From Lolium rigidum (Eukaryota > Streptophyta > Magnoliopsida > Poales > Poaceae): a stretch of DNA of 64,000 nucleotides. Location: the NCBI RefSeq assembly GCF_022539505.1, contig NC_061510.1, positions 272,809,687-272,873,686 on the forward strand, in the 5' to 3' direction. The notes under the pieces were generated by a model that worked only from the letters and a program-made list of their open reading frames with translations, searched no databases and was not told where the DNA came from. The translations under genes and the position numbers were made by a program. Positions within the stretch are counted from its first letter, which is position 1. Every line of letters starts with the position of its first letter. This document shows, piece after piece, positions 34,840 to 47,289 of this stretch.

Positions 34840-37800
34840 TCAGCCTTGTCCTCGCTTGTTTTTCTTAGCCTCTTGGGCATCTATGAGATAGTAGGAATCA
34901 TTGCCTACCGCCTTGCTCACGATGAAGGGACCCTCCCATGGGGATGACGAGTTTATGCTGTCCGGTCGTCCGTCTGGATCAGCCGGGAGCACTAGGTCTC
35001 CTTCTCGGAATGCTAAGGGTTGGACCTTCCGGCTGTGATAGCGTCGGAGGCTCTGCTGGTAGATAGCAGATCTGGACGCAGCCAGCAGCCGGGCCTCTTC
35101 GACCAGGTCAACTCCATCTTTGCGAGCTTCTTTGGCTTCGGCTTCTGTGTAGAGCTTGATCCTTGGCGCGTCGTGCTCGATATCAGTCGGCAAGACGGCT
35201 TCGGCCCCGTATACGAGGAAAAATGGTGTGAAGCCGACTGAGCGGTTTGTCGTTGTGCGCGGGCTCCATAGCACATTGGGCAATTCTTCAATCCAGCAGC
35301 CGGCTGCTCGCTCAAGCGGCTCCACTAGCCGGGGCCGGATGCCGGCTAGGACTAAGCCGTTAGCCTTTTCCACTTGTCCGTTGGACTCGGGTGCGCCACG
35401 TGAAGATAGGGCCATCCGGATCCCCATTTCCCCGCAATAGCGAGAGAAGATGCCTTGGGAGAAGTTGCTGCCGTTGTCGGTGATGATGCTCGTGGGGGTA
35501 GCCGAATCTCACAATGATTTCCTTGAGGAATGTGACGGCTGTGGAGCCATCCAGCTTCTTGATTGGCTTGGCTTCGATCCACTTGGTGAATTTGTCAATC
35601 ATCACCAAGAGGTGTGTCATGCAGCCTCGCGCCGTTCTGAATGGGCCTACCATATCCAAGCCCCATACGGCGAATGGCCATGTGATGGGGATGGTTTTCA
35701 AGGCGGAAGCCGGCTGGTGTCTCTTCTTTGCGAAGCGCCGACGAGCCGTTGCACTTCTTCACCAACTCTTCTGCGTCTCCGAGCGCGGTCGGCCAGTAGA
35801 AACCGTGCTCGGGAAGGCTTTGGCCACTATGGCTCTGGATGAGGCGTGATGTCCGCACTCTCCTTGATGGATTTCCCGTAGGAGTTCAATCCCTTCAGCC
35901 GGCTCGACGCACCGCTGGAACACCCCACTTACGCTGCGTTTGTACAGCTGGTGGTTGATGATTGTGTAGGCCTTGGCCCTTCTCTCAATCTGCCCGGCCC
36001 GGACTCTATCATCAGGCAGCACACCGTCGGTGAGGTAGGAGAGGAATTCTTGTGCCCATGAAGGTACGCATCTTATCTCGAATACGCCGACCAACAGGGC
36101 CTCCCTGCGTGGGAGCTTCCGGCTTCGACCGCATGGTCGCCGGGTTCGGCTTGCTAGCCGGCGGGTTCGGCTTGCTAGCCCCCGAGTTTGGCGATGAAGC
36201 CCCGGGTTGGACCGAGAAGTCCCCGGGTTCGGCATGGTAGCCGGCGGGTTCGGCTTGCTAGCCCCCGACTTGGGCGATGAAGCCCCGGGTTCGGGCTGAG
36301 CAGCCCCCGGGTCAGCCGGCACGAATATTGAATCCGAATCCGGTGACGGTATGATGGACGGCTTCTTGATAACCGCCAAGGCGATGCCCGGCGGAATGGC
36401 TTGCCGGGTTGAGCCAATCTTGGACAAGGCGTCGGCCGCCTCGTTGTTTGCTCGTGGCACATGGTGGAATTCGCAGCCGTCGAAGAAGCTCGGGATAGCT
36501 GCTGGACATGGAAGCGGTATGAGGCCATGTTGGCGTCCTTCGCGTCCCGGCCGCCGGATGCTTGTTGTATGACCAAGTCGGAGTCGCCGAAGCATAGTAT
36601 GCGACGCACGCCAATCTCCTTGGCCGGCTTCAGCCCATGAATGAGCGCTTCATACTCCGCCACATTGTTGGATGCGGCGAAGTGGATCTGCGGGACGTAG
36701 TCCGGTCGGTCTCCCTTGGGAGAGGTGATGACGATGCCGGCTCCCGTGCCGTTGCGCATCTTCGAGCCGTCAAAGTGCATCTTCCAATGTGTGGAATCCG
36801 GCACGGGCGGCAGATATTGCATCTCAGCCCGGCCGACGAAGAAGTCCGCGAGGATCTGCGACTTGATGGCTGTGCGTGGCTCGTAGAGGATGGTGTGGGC
36901 GGCTAGCTCCAGGGCCCACTTGGCAACCCGGCCATTGGCATCCTTGCTGCCGATGATTTCCGCCAAGGGCGCTGTGGCAACTACCTTGATGGGGTGCTCT
37001 TGGAAGTAGTGCTTGAGCTTCTTGGCCGCCATGTAGACGCCGTAGGTGACCTTCTGGTAGTGGGGGTAGTTTTGCTTGAGAGCACTTCGCTAAGGTAATA
37101 GACTGGGCGCTGAACCAGCTCGCTCCTCGTCGGCTTCTTTGCGCTCCACCACCAGGACAACGCTAACCACTCGGTTGGTGGCTGCGATGTACAACAGCAT
37201 CGGCTCCATTGAAGCCGGCGTTGCAAGGATTGGCGCGGTTGAGAGCATGCGCTTTAAGTCACGGAAGGCTTCATCCGCCTGCGGTGACCAGACGAACTTG
37301 TCCGCCTTCTTCATCAATTGATACAGGGGCAGTGCCTTCTCCCCCGCCGGTCGACGAAGCGGCTCAAGGAAGCCAGGCAGCCGGCGAACTTCCGGACGTC
37401 CTTGAGGCACTCGCGGCAGTTCCATCTTCTCCAGGGCACCGATCTTCTCCGGGTTGGCTTCGATCCCTCGCCGAGAGACGAGGTAGCCAAGGAGCTGGCC
37501 GAGACGGCACGCCGAATGTGCACTTGGCCGGGTTGAGCTTCATCCGAAATCTTCTCGGATTGGTGAAGGTTTCTCTCGGGTCATCAAGGAGGGTAGTCGT
37601 CTCCTTGGTCTTTACAACGACATCATCCACATATGCGTGAACGTTTCCGCCGATTTGATCCTGCAAGCATTTTTGCATGCACCTTTGGTAGGTGGCGCCC
37701 GCATTTTTCAAGCCGAACGGCATAGTCGTGTAGCAAGTAAGCCCCGTACGGGGTAATGAACGAAGTCTTTATTTGATCAGCCGGATTCAAAGGAATCTGG

Positions 37801-39043
37801 TGGTAGCCTCGAATAGGCATCTAGAAAAGACAACAGTTCACAGTCCGGCAGATCGAGTCTATAACTTGATCTATGCGCGGCAGGGGAAGGGGTCCTTCGG
37901 GCACGCCTTGTTGAGGCTGGTGTAGTCTATACACATGCGCCGGGAGCCGTTCTTCTTCAAAACCAGGACCGGGTTCGCCAACCAGTCCGGGTGCAGCACT
38001 TCCATGATGAAGCCGGCTGCCGGCAGCCGGGCGATTTCTTCACCGATGGCCTTCCTTCGTTCTTCGGCGAAGCGCCCGAGAGGCTGCTTCACCGGCTTGG
38101 CTTCGAGTCGGACGTGGAGGTGGTGCTCAGCCAACTCCTCGGCACACCCGGCATGTCTCTTGGAGTCCATGCGAAGATGTCCCGATTCTCACGGAGGAAG
38201 CCTGGTGAGCTCGCTTTCCTATTTTCTGCTCAAGCCGGCACCGATGGTGACGTACTTGTCCGGCTGCGCCGGGTCCAGCAGGATCTTCTTGGTGTTGTCG
38301 GCCGGCTGGAAGTGAGTCGTCCCAGCCGGGTTGCTCGCAGCCGGCATGTCCGTCCGCGCGGCCTTGGCGAGGGCGACGGCGTCGTGGATGAGCTGCTTCT
38401 CGGTGGCGATGACCAGCGTCTGGGCCATCTTGGAGCTCTGCGTGGCGCAGTCCATGGAGCGGCGATAGTCGCCGACTATGGTGATGACCCCTCTGGGGCC
38501 AGGCAGCTTCATCTTCAGGTACCCATAGTGGGGCACCGCCATGAACTTGGTAAGGGCCGGCCTGCCCAGGAGCGCGTGGTAGGGACTCACGAGGTCCACC
38601 ACCTCGAACTCGATTCTCTCGGTGTGGAAGTGATCCGGCTTCCCGAACATCACCTCCAGCGTGATCCGGCCAATCGGCCGGCAGCGGTGGCCAGGCACGA
38701 TGCCATGGAAGACGGTGGGGGTGGGGCGCAACTCGGCCTCCTGGATGCCCAGCTTGCGGGCGGTATCGCGGTAGAGGATGTTGATGCTGCTGCCGCCGTC
38801 GATGAGGACGCGCGAAAAACGCACGCTGCGCCGGGTTGTGGCGATGGTGGGGTCGAGGACCATGGCGTAGCTGCCCGGCTTCGGCAGGACAGCCGGTGTG
38901 TCGCGGCGATCAAAAGTGATGGCCTGCTCCGACCGGTTTAGGTACTCGGGGGACCGGCGGTATGACCGCGTTGACCTCGAGGGAACGGCTCTGCTGGCTC
39001 GTCTTGTCCTCGGGCTCGGAGGTGAAGATGATGTAGGTAGCAT
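34807..39043 (-). pseudogene. Tat-type pol: protease, RT, RNase H, integrase
   Basis: Reading leftward, the protease carries LIDGGSSINILY (about 38790). RT has CIDYTSLNKACPKDPFP (about 37900) and the YVDDVVVKTKE active site (about 37620). RNase H follows (HFDGSKMRNGTGAG near 36760, EYEALIHGL near 36640). A Pro/Gly-rich repeat linker comes next. Integrase has an H-H-C-C finger (CGHHASS near 35855; CNG near 35750), the DDE core (DMVGPF, TDNGSNF and an ESNGQVEKAN box, 35375-35655) and a C-terminal REGDLVL module. One TAG at about 38226 fits a deaminated CAG codon. Most other breaks fall at CWG sites (37410, 37500, 37734, 37808, 38945, 35489, 35742, 35808, 36489), so the true protein could be intact or nearly so. 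Confidence 0.9.
36120..36320 (-). repeat. Tandem repeat in the pol linker between RNase H and integrase
   Basis: GGTTCGGCTTGCTAGCC and CGATGAAGCCCCGGGTT words recur several times in 200 bp, giving a 15-45 bp nested period. On the coding strand they give Pro/Gly/Ser/Arg-rich repeats. The frame is unsettled, so the peptide version is uncertain. Confidence 0.7.
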
Positions 39044-41290
39044 CTTCGGCTAGATATCGGCCATGGTGCACCTGGTTAGCCTCGTGGTGCTCGAGGTTGG
39101 CGTTCTCTGCGCCGGCTTGGCCACCCGGCCCGCCGGCTGGTGGAGGCGGGGGTGGAGGCGGGAGAGGTTCACCGCTTGTCAGCCGCTTCATGAAGTGGCA
39201 GTCGCGGGTGGTGTGGTTGGAGGGGTTCGTGCCGCTGTGGTACTTGCACGGCGAGTCGAGCATCTGCTCGAAGGTGTACTTCGGCTTCCATTGCCGGTCT
39301 TGCTTCTGGCGGCGGCTCCCGCCTGCCGCGTTGTCTGCCACGGCGGCTACGTGGGCGGAGCCGTACCGGCGGTCCGGCTGGTCGTTGTGACGCTTGCCGC
39401 GGTAGTTGTCCCGCCGGCTGCCATGCGAGCCGCCCTCGGCCGGCTTGTGCTCGGCCGGCTTATTGTTGTCCCGTCTTGCTAGGGCCGGTGAATAATCAGC
39501 CGGCGCCTTGCCGGCTTCCTCAGCCAGCGCGTACTTGTCGGCGATGGCCATTAAGGCGGCCATCGACTTGGGGTCGCTGCGGCGTAGCTTGTGCCACAGC
39601 ATGGTGTTGGGCCGGCAGCCTCCCATGAAGAAGCTGATGGCCTGGATCTCATGCACACCCTCGCAGGAGTTGCGCATTTCGCACCAGCGCGTCAGGTATG
39701 CGCGGTCCGTCTCGTCCGGGCCCTGCTTGCACATCTCAAGCTGTTGAGGGCGACCCGGCCGGCGATAGGTGCCGGTGAAGTTGCTGACGAAGGCCTCCTG
39801 GAAGTCTAGCCAGCCGTTGATGCTGCCGGCTGGCAGGTTGTTGAGCCAGGTGCGGGCGGAGCCGACTAGCATCAGGGGAGAATAGCGTACCGCCCAGCGC
39901 TTGTTGCCCCGGGTGATGCCGACTACGGTGGAGTAGTCCAGCAGCCAGTCCTCCGGCTTGGCGGTGCCGTCGTACTTGGGGGTGTCGCGCGGGAGCTGGA
40001 AGCCGTCGATCATGGGTTCGTTGGCGATGCGGGGCCCGAAGCACTTGGGGCCGGCCGGATCCTCCTCTTCCGCAATGCGGGATTCGACCAGCCGGTCGAG
40101 GCGATCTCGGGCGTCCGTCGGCTCGATGCGCGGGCCCGGCCGGGTATGGGCCGGCCGGCGAGCGCCGCCGGCTTCGGAGCCGGCCGGTGTGGGCGTCGAG
40201 GCTCCGAGTCTTGCTCCTGGTTCCGGCTTGGTGGGGCCCGGCTGCGGCTGCTGCCGCCGCCTGGCTGGCGGCTCGGCCGGCTTGAGCTCGCGTGCGTGGC
40301 GCGGGAGTCGTTGCGCCGGCTTGGCGCTGGGGAGATGGACTCGGCCGTGTCCCTGGCGTTGCCTGCGGCACCACGAGCGTGAGAAGCTCTAGGGTCTTGG
40401 GCGTACCTGGGGTCTTTCGACTGCCGGTTGGCAGCCTTTAGCAACTCAGTCACCCGCGTGGTCTGGCGGCGTAACTCTTCGCCTTCGAGGCCGCGCAGCT
40501 CCTCTCGCGGCGGCTTGCGCGGCGAGCATGTTCTTGTCGGGGGTGTTGTAGATGGGCAGCTCCATTGACGGAGCCGGCGCGTCCGCGCCGTCGCGGTCGA
40601 TCTCGGCGCCTAGGTCGCGGCCTCTGCGGCGGATTTGGCCGGCTCGGCTGGGGTTGTCGCCGCCTGGGGTGAGGCCGTGGGCGCGGTTGTACTCGCGGTG
40701 GGTGATGTCCCACTGGCGCTTAGCAGCAGCCAGCTCCTCGGTCTGCTTGAGGAGGAGCACGCGGTGCGCCTCCAGGTCCGCCTCGACGGTGGCGGCGTCG
40801 GCGCCGGCACCGGTGGTGAGCGGAGTGCTCAGCTTTGCCCGGACTTCTTCCAGCCGGGATGTTGGTGGTGGCGGCTTTGCGCCTGATGCGGATGCATGCC
40901 CGCCGACGTTGCGCTCCAGGTCGGGGCCGCGAACGCGCGTGGACTTGGCGGGCTGCTCGTCGCCGGCTGCATGACCTCGTGCATGATGCAGGGGCTGGCG
41001 GTGGTGAGGCTAGCGCCGGCTCCAGGGGGAGGGCTTGCGCAGCGCAGGATCTGGCGCGGATAGCGCGGTGGTGCAACGGTGGCGACGTAGACGTCGAAGC
41101 CGCCGAAGCTGATGACGCTGCCGCCGGCTGGGAAGGGCCGGTCGGCGAAGCAGCCAACGTTGTCGCTGACGCAGTCGAGGGAGCCGAATCTCCAGATCAA
41201 GCCTGAAGCGACTCGCTCGCCGGTGGTGATGGTGAGGCCCGTCCGGATGAAGACACCGGCCGAGGATGCTGAAGGCCCCACGGTAGGCGC
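38910..41290 (-). pseudogene. Tat-type gag polyprotein
   Basis: The start is not fixed. A hydrophobic-rich leader is read from about 41290 downward (SLDCVSDNVGCFADRPFPAGG near 41170), typical of the N-terminus of these grass gags. A coiled, basic and Pro/Ser/Arg-rich middle (40000-40760) leads to the retrotransposon gag domain at 39660-40010 (KPEDWLLDYSTVVGITRGNK, GWLDFQEAFVSNFTGTY). A Lys/Arg/His-rich region and a CKYHSGTNPSNHTTRDCHF zinc-knuckle-like motif follow at about 39195-39250, then a run of prolines. Frame changes occur near 40450, 40500 and 38945; the last is of the CWG type. The gag-to-protease transition near 38945 is probably in frame in the real sequence. Confidence 0.8.
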
Positions 41291-41292
41291 CA
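41276..41292 (-). other. Primer binding site of the Tat-type element
   Basis: On the minus strand TGGCGCCTACCGTGGGG begins 2 bases inside the 5' LTR end. TGGCGCC...ACCGTGGGG primer sites are common in grass gypsy elements. I do not assign the tRNA with certainty. Confidence 0.7.
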
Positions 41293-41294
41293 AA

Positions 41295-42185
41295 TGTCGT
41301 GGTATCGTCACGGCATATGCCATAGGGTGGCTAATCGAAGGTGGTTCCCGAGGGATCTCACGGCGGTATCCGGATGCGGGTATGGGGACGAGCGACACGG
41401 CGACGTACCCGGGTTCGAGGCCCTCCGATGGAGGTAAAACCTCTACTCCTGCTAGAGTGTATATGGTGATCACACAATACAATGGTGCTCCTAGAGCTGT
41501 GTCCGGCTGCTCCCGGGAGGCTAAGGGAGACGATGGTCTCTCTCACGGGGCAGCGCTAAGGGTGGAATGGAGTGAGAATGATCGATCCCCTACACGAGAG
41601 GGGGTAGTGCGGCTTATATAGGCACCGGCACTTTACATATAAGACCCTATAGTTTATCGGCCGGCTTGGCCGGCTCCGGCTTCCGCTCCTTCCCGAGGCG
41701 GTGACGTCGGGAGCCGTTGAGGCCTCATGGCCTGTCCCATCCGGCTGCCGAGGTCGGCGAGTATGGAGAGGAGGTGTCCCCGTCGCCATCAGCCCACCGT
41801 AGCCGTACGGATCGTCGTAGGCCATGATGGCCTGTCCGGCGCGTGGCACTATTGCTCCACGGTGCCCCGCGCTTTACGGAAGATGAAGTCGGCGTGGACT
41901 TTGGGAACCCGGATCACCAACCCGGTTCCTTCCGAGTGCAAGACTCGCCGGCCTCGAGTCGGTCCGAGGTACAAACCCCTAGTCGGATATGGCTTGTAGA
42001 AGCCGGCCCAGCTACGCGCATTGGCGGCCGTAGCCGGGCCGGCTAGGACCTAGAGCCAGCCGGCTTCCGGACCAGCCGGCCACGGCGCCAGCCGGCTGCT
42101 CCTCAGCCGGCCTTTGCCGCGAGCCGGCCAGTGGCCAGCCGGCTGCTCTGCGTCCATTGCCCTACCCGGGGTCTTCCCCCCGACA
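41295..42185 (-). repeat. 5' LTR of the Tat-type element (891 bp)
   Basis: It has the same length and ends as the 3' LTR. On the minus strand it starts TGTCGGGGG at 42185 and ends CACGACA at 41295. It should drive gag-pol transcription. Confidence 0.95.
41614..41620 (-). promoter_or_regulatory. TATA-like box in the 5' LTR
   Basis: On the minus strand TATATAAGCC lies about 565 bases into the LTR. The same word is present at the same place in the other LTR. This is the only TATA-like run in the LTR, so I infer that it positions the gag-pol transcript start. Confidence 0.55.
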
Positions 42186-42190
42186 ATGAC

Positions 42191-44960
42191 CATTGTGGAG
42201 GAGTCGAGAAATTTTTGGGTGACAGTTATGGGATACCAGGTGCCCCTTTGACAGCTTAGCCGAGAGGCTTCTTCAAGGAACCTAAAATCTAACCGGTTGG
42301 CCATGACACGGGGTTGCGGGGAGTCGGAAGCTAGGTGTCCCAAGTAGGTCATGTCCCATCCTAGGAAATCCGCCTGGGAACAACCCCTGCCCAAGCAGTG
42401 GGGAAGGATGACTTTGGGGGATGGGTCGCGTCGTACAATCGATTTATTCGCCCCATTCACATCCGGACAAGCCGCTAGGAGGACAAGTCCCATCCTAGCA
42501 TGTCCTCCTCCGACAACATGTCGTGTCCTTCAAAGAACCCCAGGGAGACTAGATCCCACAGGCTTAGGATGGTTACCCTCCCTATATATACCCCCTCTCC
42601 TTGGGGAGGGGGGATTATTATCTCACCTGATACCACTATATACTTTGCTCTCTTCCTCATCGAGGTAGAAGATAGCTAGCAAAGTTGGATGGATCCCCGC
42701 TAGTCGGCTATCCCCACTCTTATATTGAGCACCTCACAAGCTTGAAAATATACGTCCACCTAGACATAGGGTTGTTACCGGGGTTCTGGGATCTCCTCGG
42801 GCCATTACCAAGCGAGAAGTCACGGAGAGGATAAGTAGCTCGGCCATGACGATATAGACATATGGCTAAAAATGTGCCCCACATGCCGCCTTCAACTCAT
42901 GGGCCCTAGCGTATTTCCTCACATAAAGGACGGAAGTGAAAATATCTATTTCTTCAGTTTCACATATAAAACACCTCCCTCCCTTAGCTAGCTTATCGGT
43001 TTAGAGATGTTTTGCCACATCATATATATGTTAACATTCTTCGACCAACGGATGGAGAACAAATCCTCGATGATGCAACACTCCCATGGTCTAAGAGCGG
43101 TATGCGGACCATCCCAACCCAAAGAAAGTGAAACAACAAATTTATTAGTTTGTAGTCACTTTCGAGCTTAATTTAAGTTTGTTCTATAAAATATTGTTAG
43201 ATTATATGAGGGAAAGGACTGTGACAGCTGGATAATCCAGCATCTATACACTATGTTTAAATCACATATTTGTCAAGAAATTGTTAAAATGTCACTCTAT
43301 CTTTCCGGCTAATGACTAATTACCGCAACGATGTGGAAATCTTCTCTTTAAATGTTTCCTTTCAGGAATATACACTTCTATGGTGAAATTTGGGAAAATT
43401 AATGAAGAATCATGAGTTGCCAATACTACCAAGTCAAAGGCCTCGAGAAGAAGACCGACAAATGGTTTGATGAGCAGTGCTACGGGCAGAGCCCGCCCGT
43501 ATCGGGTGCCACCGCCCCGGCCAAGTCGACCCTAGCAACTTTCGTGAAGGGATCCCTATATAATTCGACCCCCAGGAGATCCATCGTCGAGCCGCCGCCA
43601 TCACCATCTCCACATACATTTCTCCACCTCCATAGGCATAGTCCATCTACATGTAATCTCGATTTGGCGATATTGTTAGACTATTTGATATTTATAGTTA
43701 ATCCATCTTTGCAAGATCTTTGATCTCGTTATGAGTGAGTAGTCCTCACGGGCTGCGGGCTTGGATGAAGCCTCGTAGCATTTATGTGCATCTTACATGG
43801 GAATATTGTGTTAAGTTTGAATAGGATTTTATCCTTGTTTACCATCTCTTGCCTCGATCTAAAGACTTGTCAGGTACCCAAGTTCCGAGGATCGATCAAG
43901 GTATTGTGGGAGTATGAGTGGTACTTCAACGTCTAGATCGAAAGCAAGTGACAAAAGGGATTAGTAGAATAGAGGACCTAAAATCCACTTGGGGTAACGG
44001 TAACGTCACTATGTGTAATGTTCTGGTCTGTTTAATAATTTAATGACTGCTTAACACCCTGGGCTGCAGAGGTGTGGTAGTGAAGAAAAAGTACATAGTC
44101 GCAGCGGCTGACTAAAGCTATAGAGAATTAAGACGTGTCGTGCACAATATTTATATTTATTTGAACATGACTCATGTTGTGTTTATTATTATATTTATCC
44201 CATATGTATGCACATCTGTTGGTTTTCACCCGACCTATCTCCATCAATAGATACACAACAAAAACAACAAAAAGTTAAGGTGGAAAGGTCCGGTAACAAA
44301 AAGACAACCAAACTCTCAAGGTTTCGACAAATAACATAATCTTACACCTAAGAAAATTCTTCCCAAGGTTCGATTAAACCTAGATTTTCTAGGGAAAAAG
44401 CTACTATACTGCATCCATAATCCGGATCGAATGTATCAAACTGCATAATGACAATACCATTACAAAGATCAGAAACCCTTGGCATTTGATTGTTTTTTGT
44501 CAAGAAAGTCCCTGCACTAATATAAATGAAGAATTTGGCGCACTTTGACTTGGTTGTAATCCTAGCAGCCGGGCAATACGTGATAGTAAAAAACTGGAGG
44601 GCTTTGTATTAGTGTAGGAATCAACAACCCTTCATGGGAAATAATGTAAGTATGAATATGACATTTAATTAACATTTGGTCGTCATGTATTTTCCCTACA
44701 TATATAGAGTCAATGCTTGAAAATAACATTTATTATTTTTTTCTGAAAAATTTATTCGACGGTAACGGTTGAACCTTGCCAACAATTGTAGCACTACATT
44801 TGGTATATCAGGTTCCCCTACGTTTATTGAATATTGTGAGGTTGCTGGAATTAATTTAAGTGTTGATAACTTGTGGGTGGAGGATGCCTCTGCTAAGATT
44901 ATATGACGGTAAGGACTACAACTATGACGGACCGAGAACATGGCCATTTTAATTATGAAA
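42191..44960. other. Unassigned LTR-like and AT-rich DNA
   Basis: No gene is supported. 42191-42860 resembles part of an LTR: a CCCTATATATACCCC TATA region near 42580, then a leader-like stretch with ATCGAGGTAGAAGATAGC. 43410-44080 is similar in style, with CCTATATAAT near 43555 followed by GCCGCCGCCATCACC and a CTAGATCGAAAGCAAGTGAC stretch. No partner repeats or target duplications are found, so I do not name elements. 44090-44960 is AT-rich and featureless. Confidence 0.4.
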
Positions 44961-45079
44961 CACTAGTGGAGAAGAGGCCTTTGGTCCCAAGCAAATGTCC
45001 CAGTGCAGAACCAAACCGGGACCAATGGGGGGCATTGGTCCCGGTTCGTTTTGCTAAGGGCGACTCCACTAGCTCAGAG

Positions 45080-45260
45080 CCTGTCCGGTAGTGGTCTTTG
45101 GACCCGGTTTGTAATACAAACCGGGACTAAAGGGTCCACGGCAGGGCGCGGCAGGCCGTGTCAGGCGTGGGAAACCTTTAGTCCCGGTTTGTAATACAAA
45201 CCGGGTACAAAGGTCCCCCATCTGGACCCGGTTTGTGTTACAAACCGGGACAAGGTCCCC
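45080..45260. repeat. CACTA-1 subterminal palindromes
   Basis: Three near-perfect palindromes built on CCCGGTTTGT(A/G)(A/T)TACAAACCGGG, some extended by TTTAGT/ACTAAA, are spaced by 40-80 bp. They are likely binding sites for the element's DNA-binding protein. Confidence 0.8.
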
Positions 45261-45562
45261 AATCTGGCTATATTACCTTGCCCTGCCCAAGTGTGAGCCA
45301 CACTTGGCCATTTTTTCACTTTCTTCACAAGAGGGGTGTATTGCTCTCATCTCTTCTTCACATGCACAATAGGTGTTTGATGAAATGCTTAAGAGGATTT
45401 GCCACTTGAGTTTACACAAATCAAGACACACTTAACTTGCTTTTTTCTTCTTCATCGAGGTTAACAACTTTATCCTTTTCATCTGTAATTGATAAAATGC
45501 ATGTGTATATATACATCGTGATGTTCCGTAATGGTTTTGATCAGCTAAATTATATCATGCGG

Positions 45563-47289
45563 ATGAATCGGCAATGGATGTACATTGACCGACGCGTTTG
45601 ACGAGTTCACTTCGGGCCTGGATAATTTTATGGCCGTGGCGGAGGCAAACAAACATGGTGGCTTCATGTATTGTCCATGTGTCAACTGCAAGAATACCGT
45701 AAATTATGCTCACTCGAGTCTCATTCACAGCCACCTTCTGCGATCCGGTTTCATGCCCGAGTTACTATTGTTGGACCAAGCACGGAGAAAGAGGGGTTAT
45801 GATGGAAGACAATGAAGAAGAGGAAGAGGATGATGACGGTTATCCCAATTTCTCTCGAATACGATGATACCGCGAAGGCAATGAAGACAATGAAGTAGAA
45901 GATCAAGAGGCACCGGATGAGCCTCGCTGATGATGATCTTGGTCGGGCCATTGCCGATGCAAGGAGAGAATGTGAAACCGAAAAGGAAAGGTTGGCCTTC
46001 GACAAGATGATAGAAGATCACAACAAATTGTTATACCCAACTTGTGAAGATGGCCATAAAAAGCTAGGCAGACACTCGGAATTGTTGCAATGGAAGGCGA
46101 GAGAACGGTGTCACCGACTCGGGATTTGGAAAGTTGCTAACAATAATTAAGAGGAAGCTTCCAAGGGGTAACGAATTGCCCGCCGATACGTACGAAGCGA
46201 AGAAGATTGTCTCGCCCTCTAGGATTAGATGTGCAAAAGATACATGCATGCATTAATGATCGCATCCTCTACCGCGGTGAGTACGAGAATTTGGATGCAT
46301 GTCCGGTGTGCACTTGCGGTATAAGATCAGACGAGATGACCCTGCTGATGTTGAGGACGAGCGCCCCAGGAAGAGGGTTCCTGCCAAGGTTATGTGGTAT
46401 GCTCCTATAATACCACGGCTGAAACGCTTGTTCAGAAATAAAGAGCACGCTAGGTTGTTGCGATGGCACGAAGAAGACTGTAAGAAAGACGTGATGTTGA
46501 GGCACCTGGCCGATGGCTCCCAATGGAGAAAAATCGATAGAGAGTTCCTAAACTTTGCACAGGATGCAAGGAACTTAAGGTTTGGTCTAAGTACGGATGG
46601 CATGAATCCTTTTGGAGAGCAGTAGCTGCAGCCATAGCACCTGGCTCGTGACTCTTTGTATATATAACCTTCCTCCTTGGTTGTGCATGAAGCGGAAGTT
46701 CATTATGATGCCAGTGCTCATACAAGGCCCGAAGCAACCCGGGAATGACATTGATGTGTACCTGAAGCCATTAGTCGAAGAACTTCTACAGCTGTGGTCA
46801 ACATGTGTACGTGTGTGGGACGAGCACAAGCAGGAGGAATTTGACCTAAGAGCACTGCTTTTCGTAACCATCAATGACTGGCCTGCTCTTGGTAACATTT
46901 CAGGACAGTCAAACAAGGGATACAATGCATGCACGCACTGTTTACATGAGCTCGAAGGTGATTATTTGGAAAAATGTAAGAAGGTCGTGTACCTGGGGCA
47001 TCGTCGATTTCTTAGGACTACCCACCCCGTAAGAAAGAAAGGCAAGCATTACAACGGTGAGGCTGATCACCGGAGGAAGCCTCCCCATCGTGATGGTGTT
47101 GATATATTTGGTATGGTCAAGGATCTAGATGTAATATTTGGAAAGGGTCATGGCGGACGGTCTGTTCCGAATGACGATGCCGGACACGCGCCCATGTGGA
47201 AGAAGAAATCTATTTTTTGGAAGCTAGAATATTGGAAACCGGGACTGAAGGCCCAAATGGACCGGGCCTATAGCCCCGTTTTCCACTAG
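45563..47289 (+). pseudogene. Truncated TNP2-type transposase of CACTA-1
   Basis: ATG 45563 opens an MNRQWMY start as in CACTA-2. The transposase-associated domain (FMYCPCVNCKN, 45660-45700) is followed by an acidic linker, a block with KIHACINDRILYRGEYENLDACPVC and VMWYAPIIPRLKRLF (46230-46440), and the Transposase_21 core (LPPWLCMKRKFIMMP near 46675, FVTINDWPALGN near 46860) up to KKKSIFW at 47219. There the coding sequence jumps to the right terminal region, and the frame runs into the terminal repeat, where the TAG of CACTAGTG is the stop. Frame breaks at 45758 (CGAG), 45923 (CTCG) and 46211 (CTCG) are of the CWG type. The catalytic protein is not complete. Confidence 0.85.

Larger units (their letters stand above)
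28415..42185 (-). mobile_element. Tat-lineage gypsy retrotransposon (RIRE2/Grande-like), complete with LTRs
   Basis: The element is 13,771 bp with two 891-bp LTRs (28415-29305 and 41295-42185), target duplication ATGAC, a primer site inside the right LTR, a polypurine tract next to the left LTR, gag and pol on the minus strand, and one extra gene in antisense on the plus strand between pol and the 3' LTR. An antisense accessory gene in this place is known from Grande and RIRE2-like elements of the Tat lineage. The LTRs are close to identical, which suggests recent insertion. It carries many pol frameshifts of the CWG type, which may be artefacts. Confidence 0.9.
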
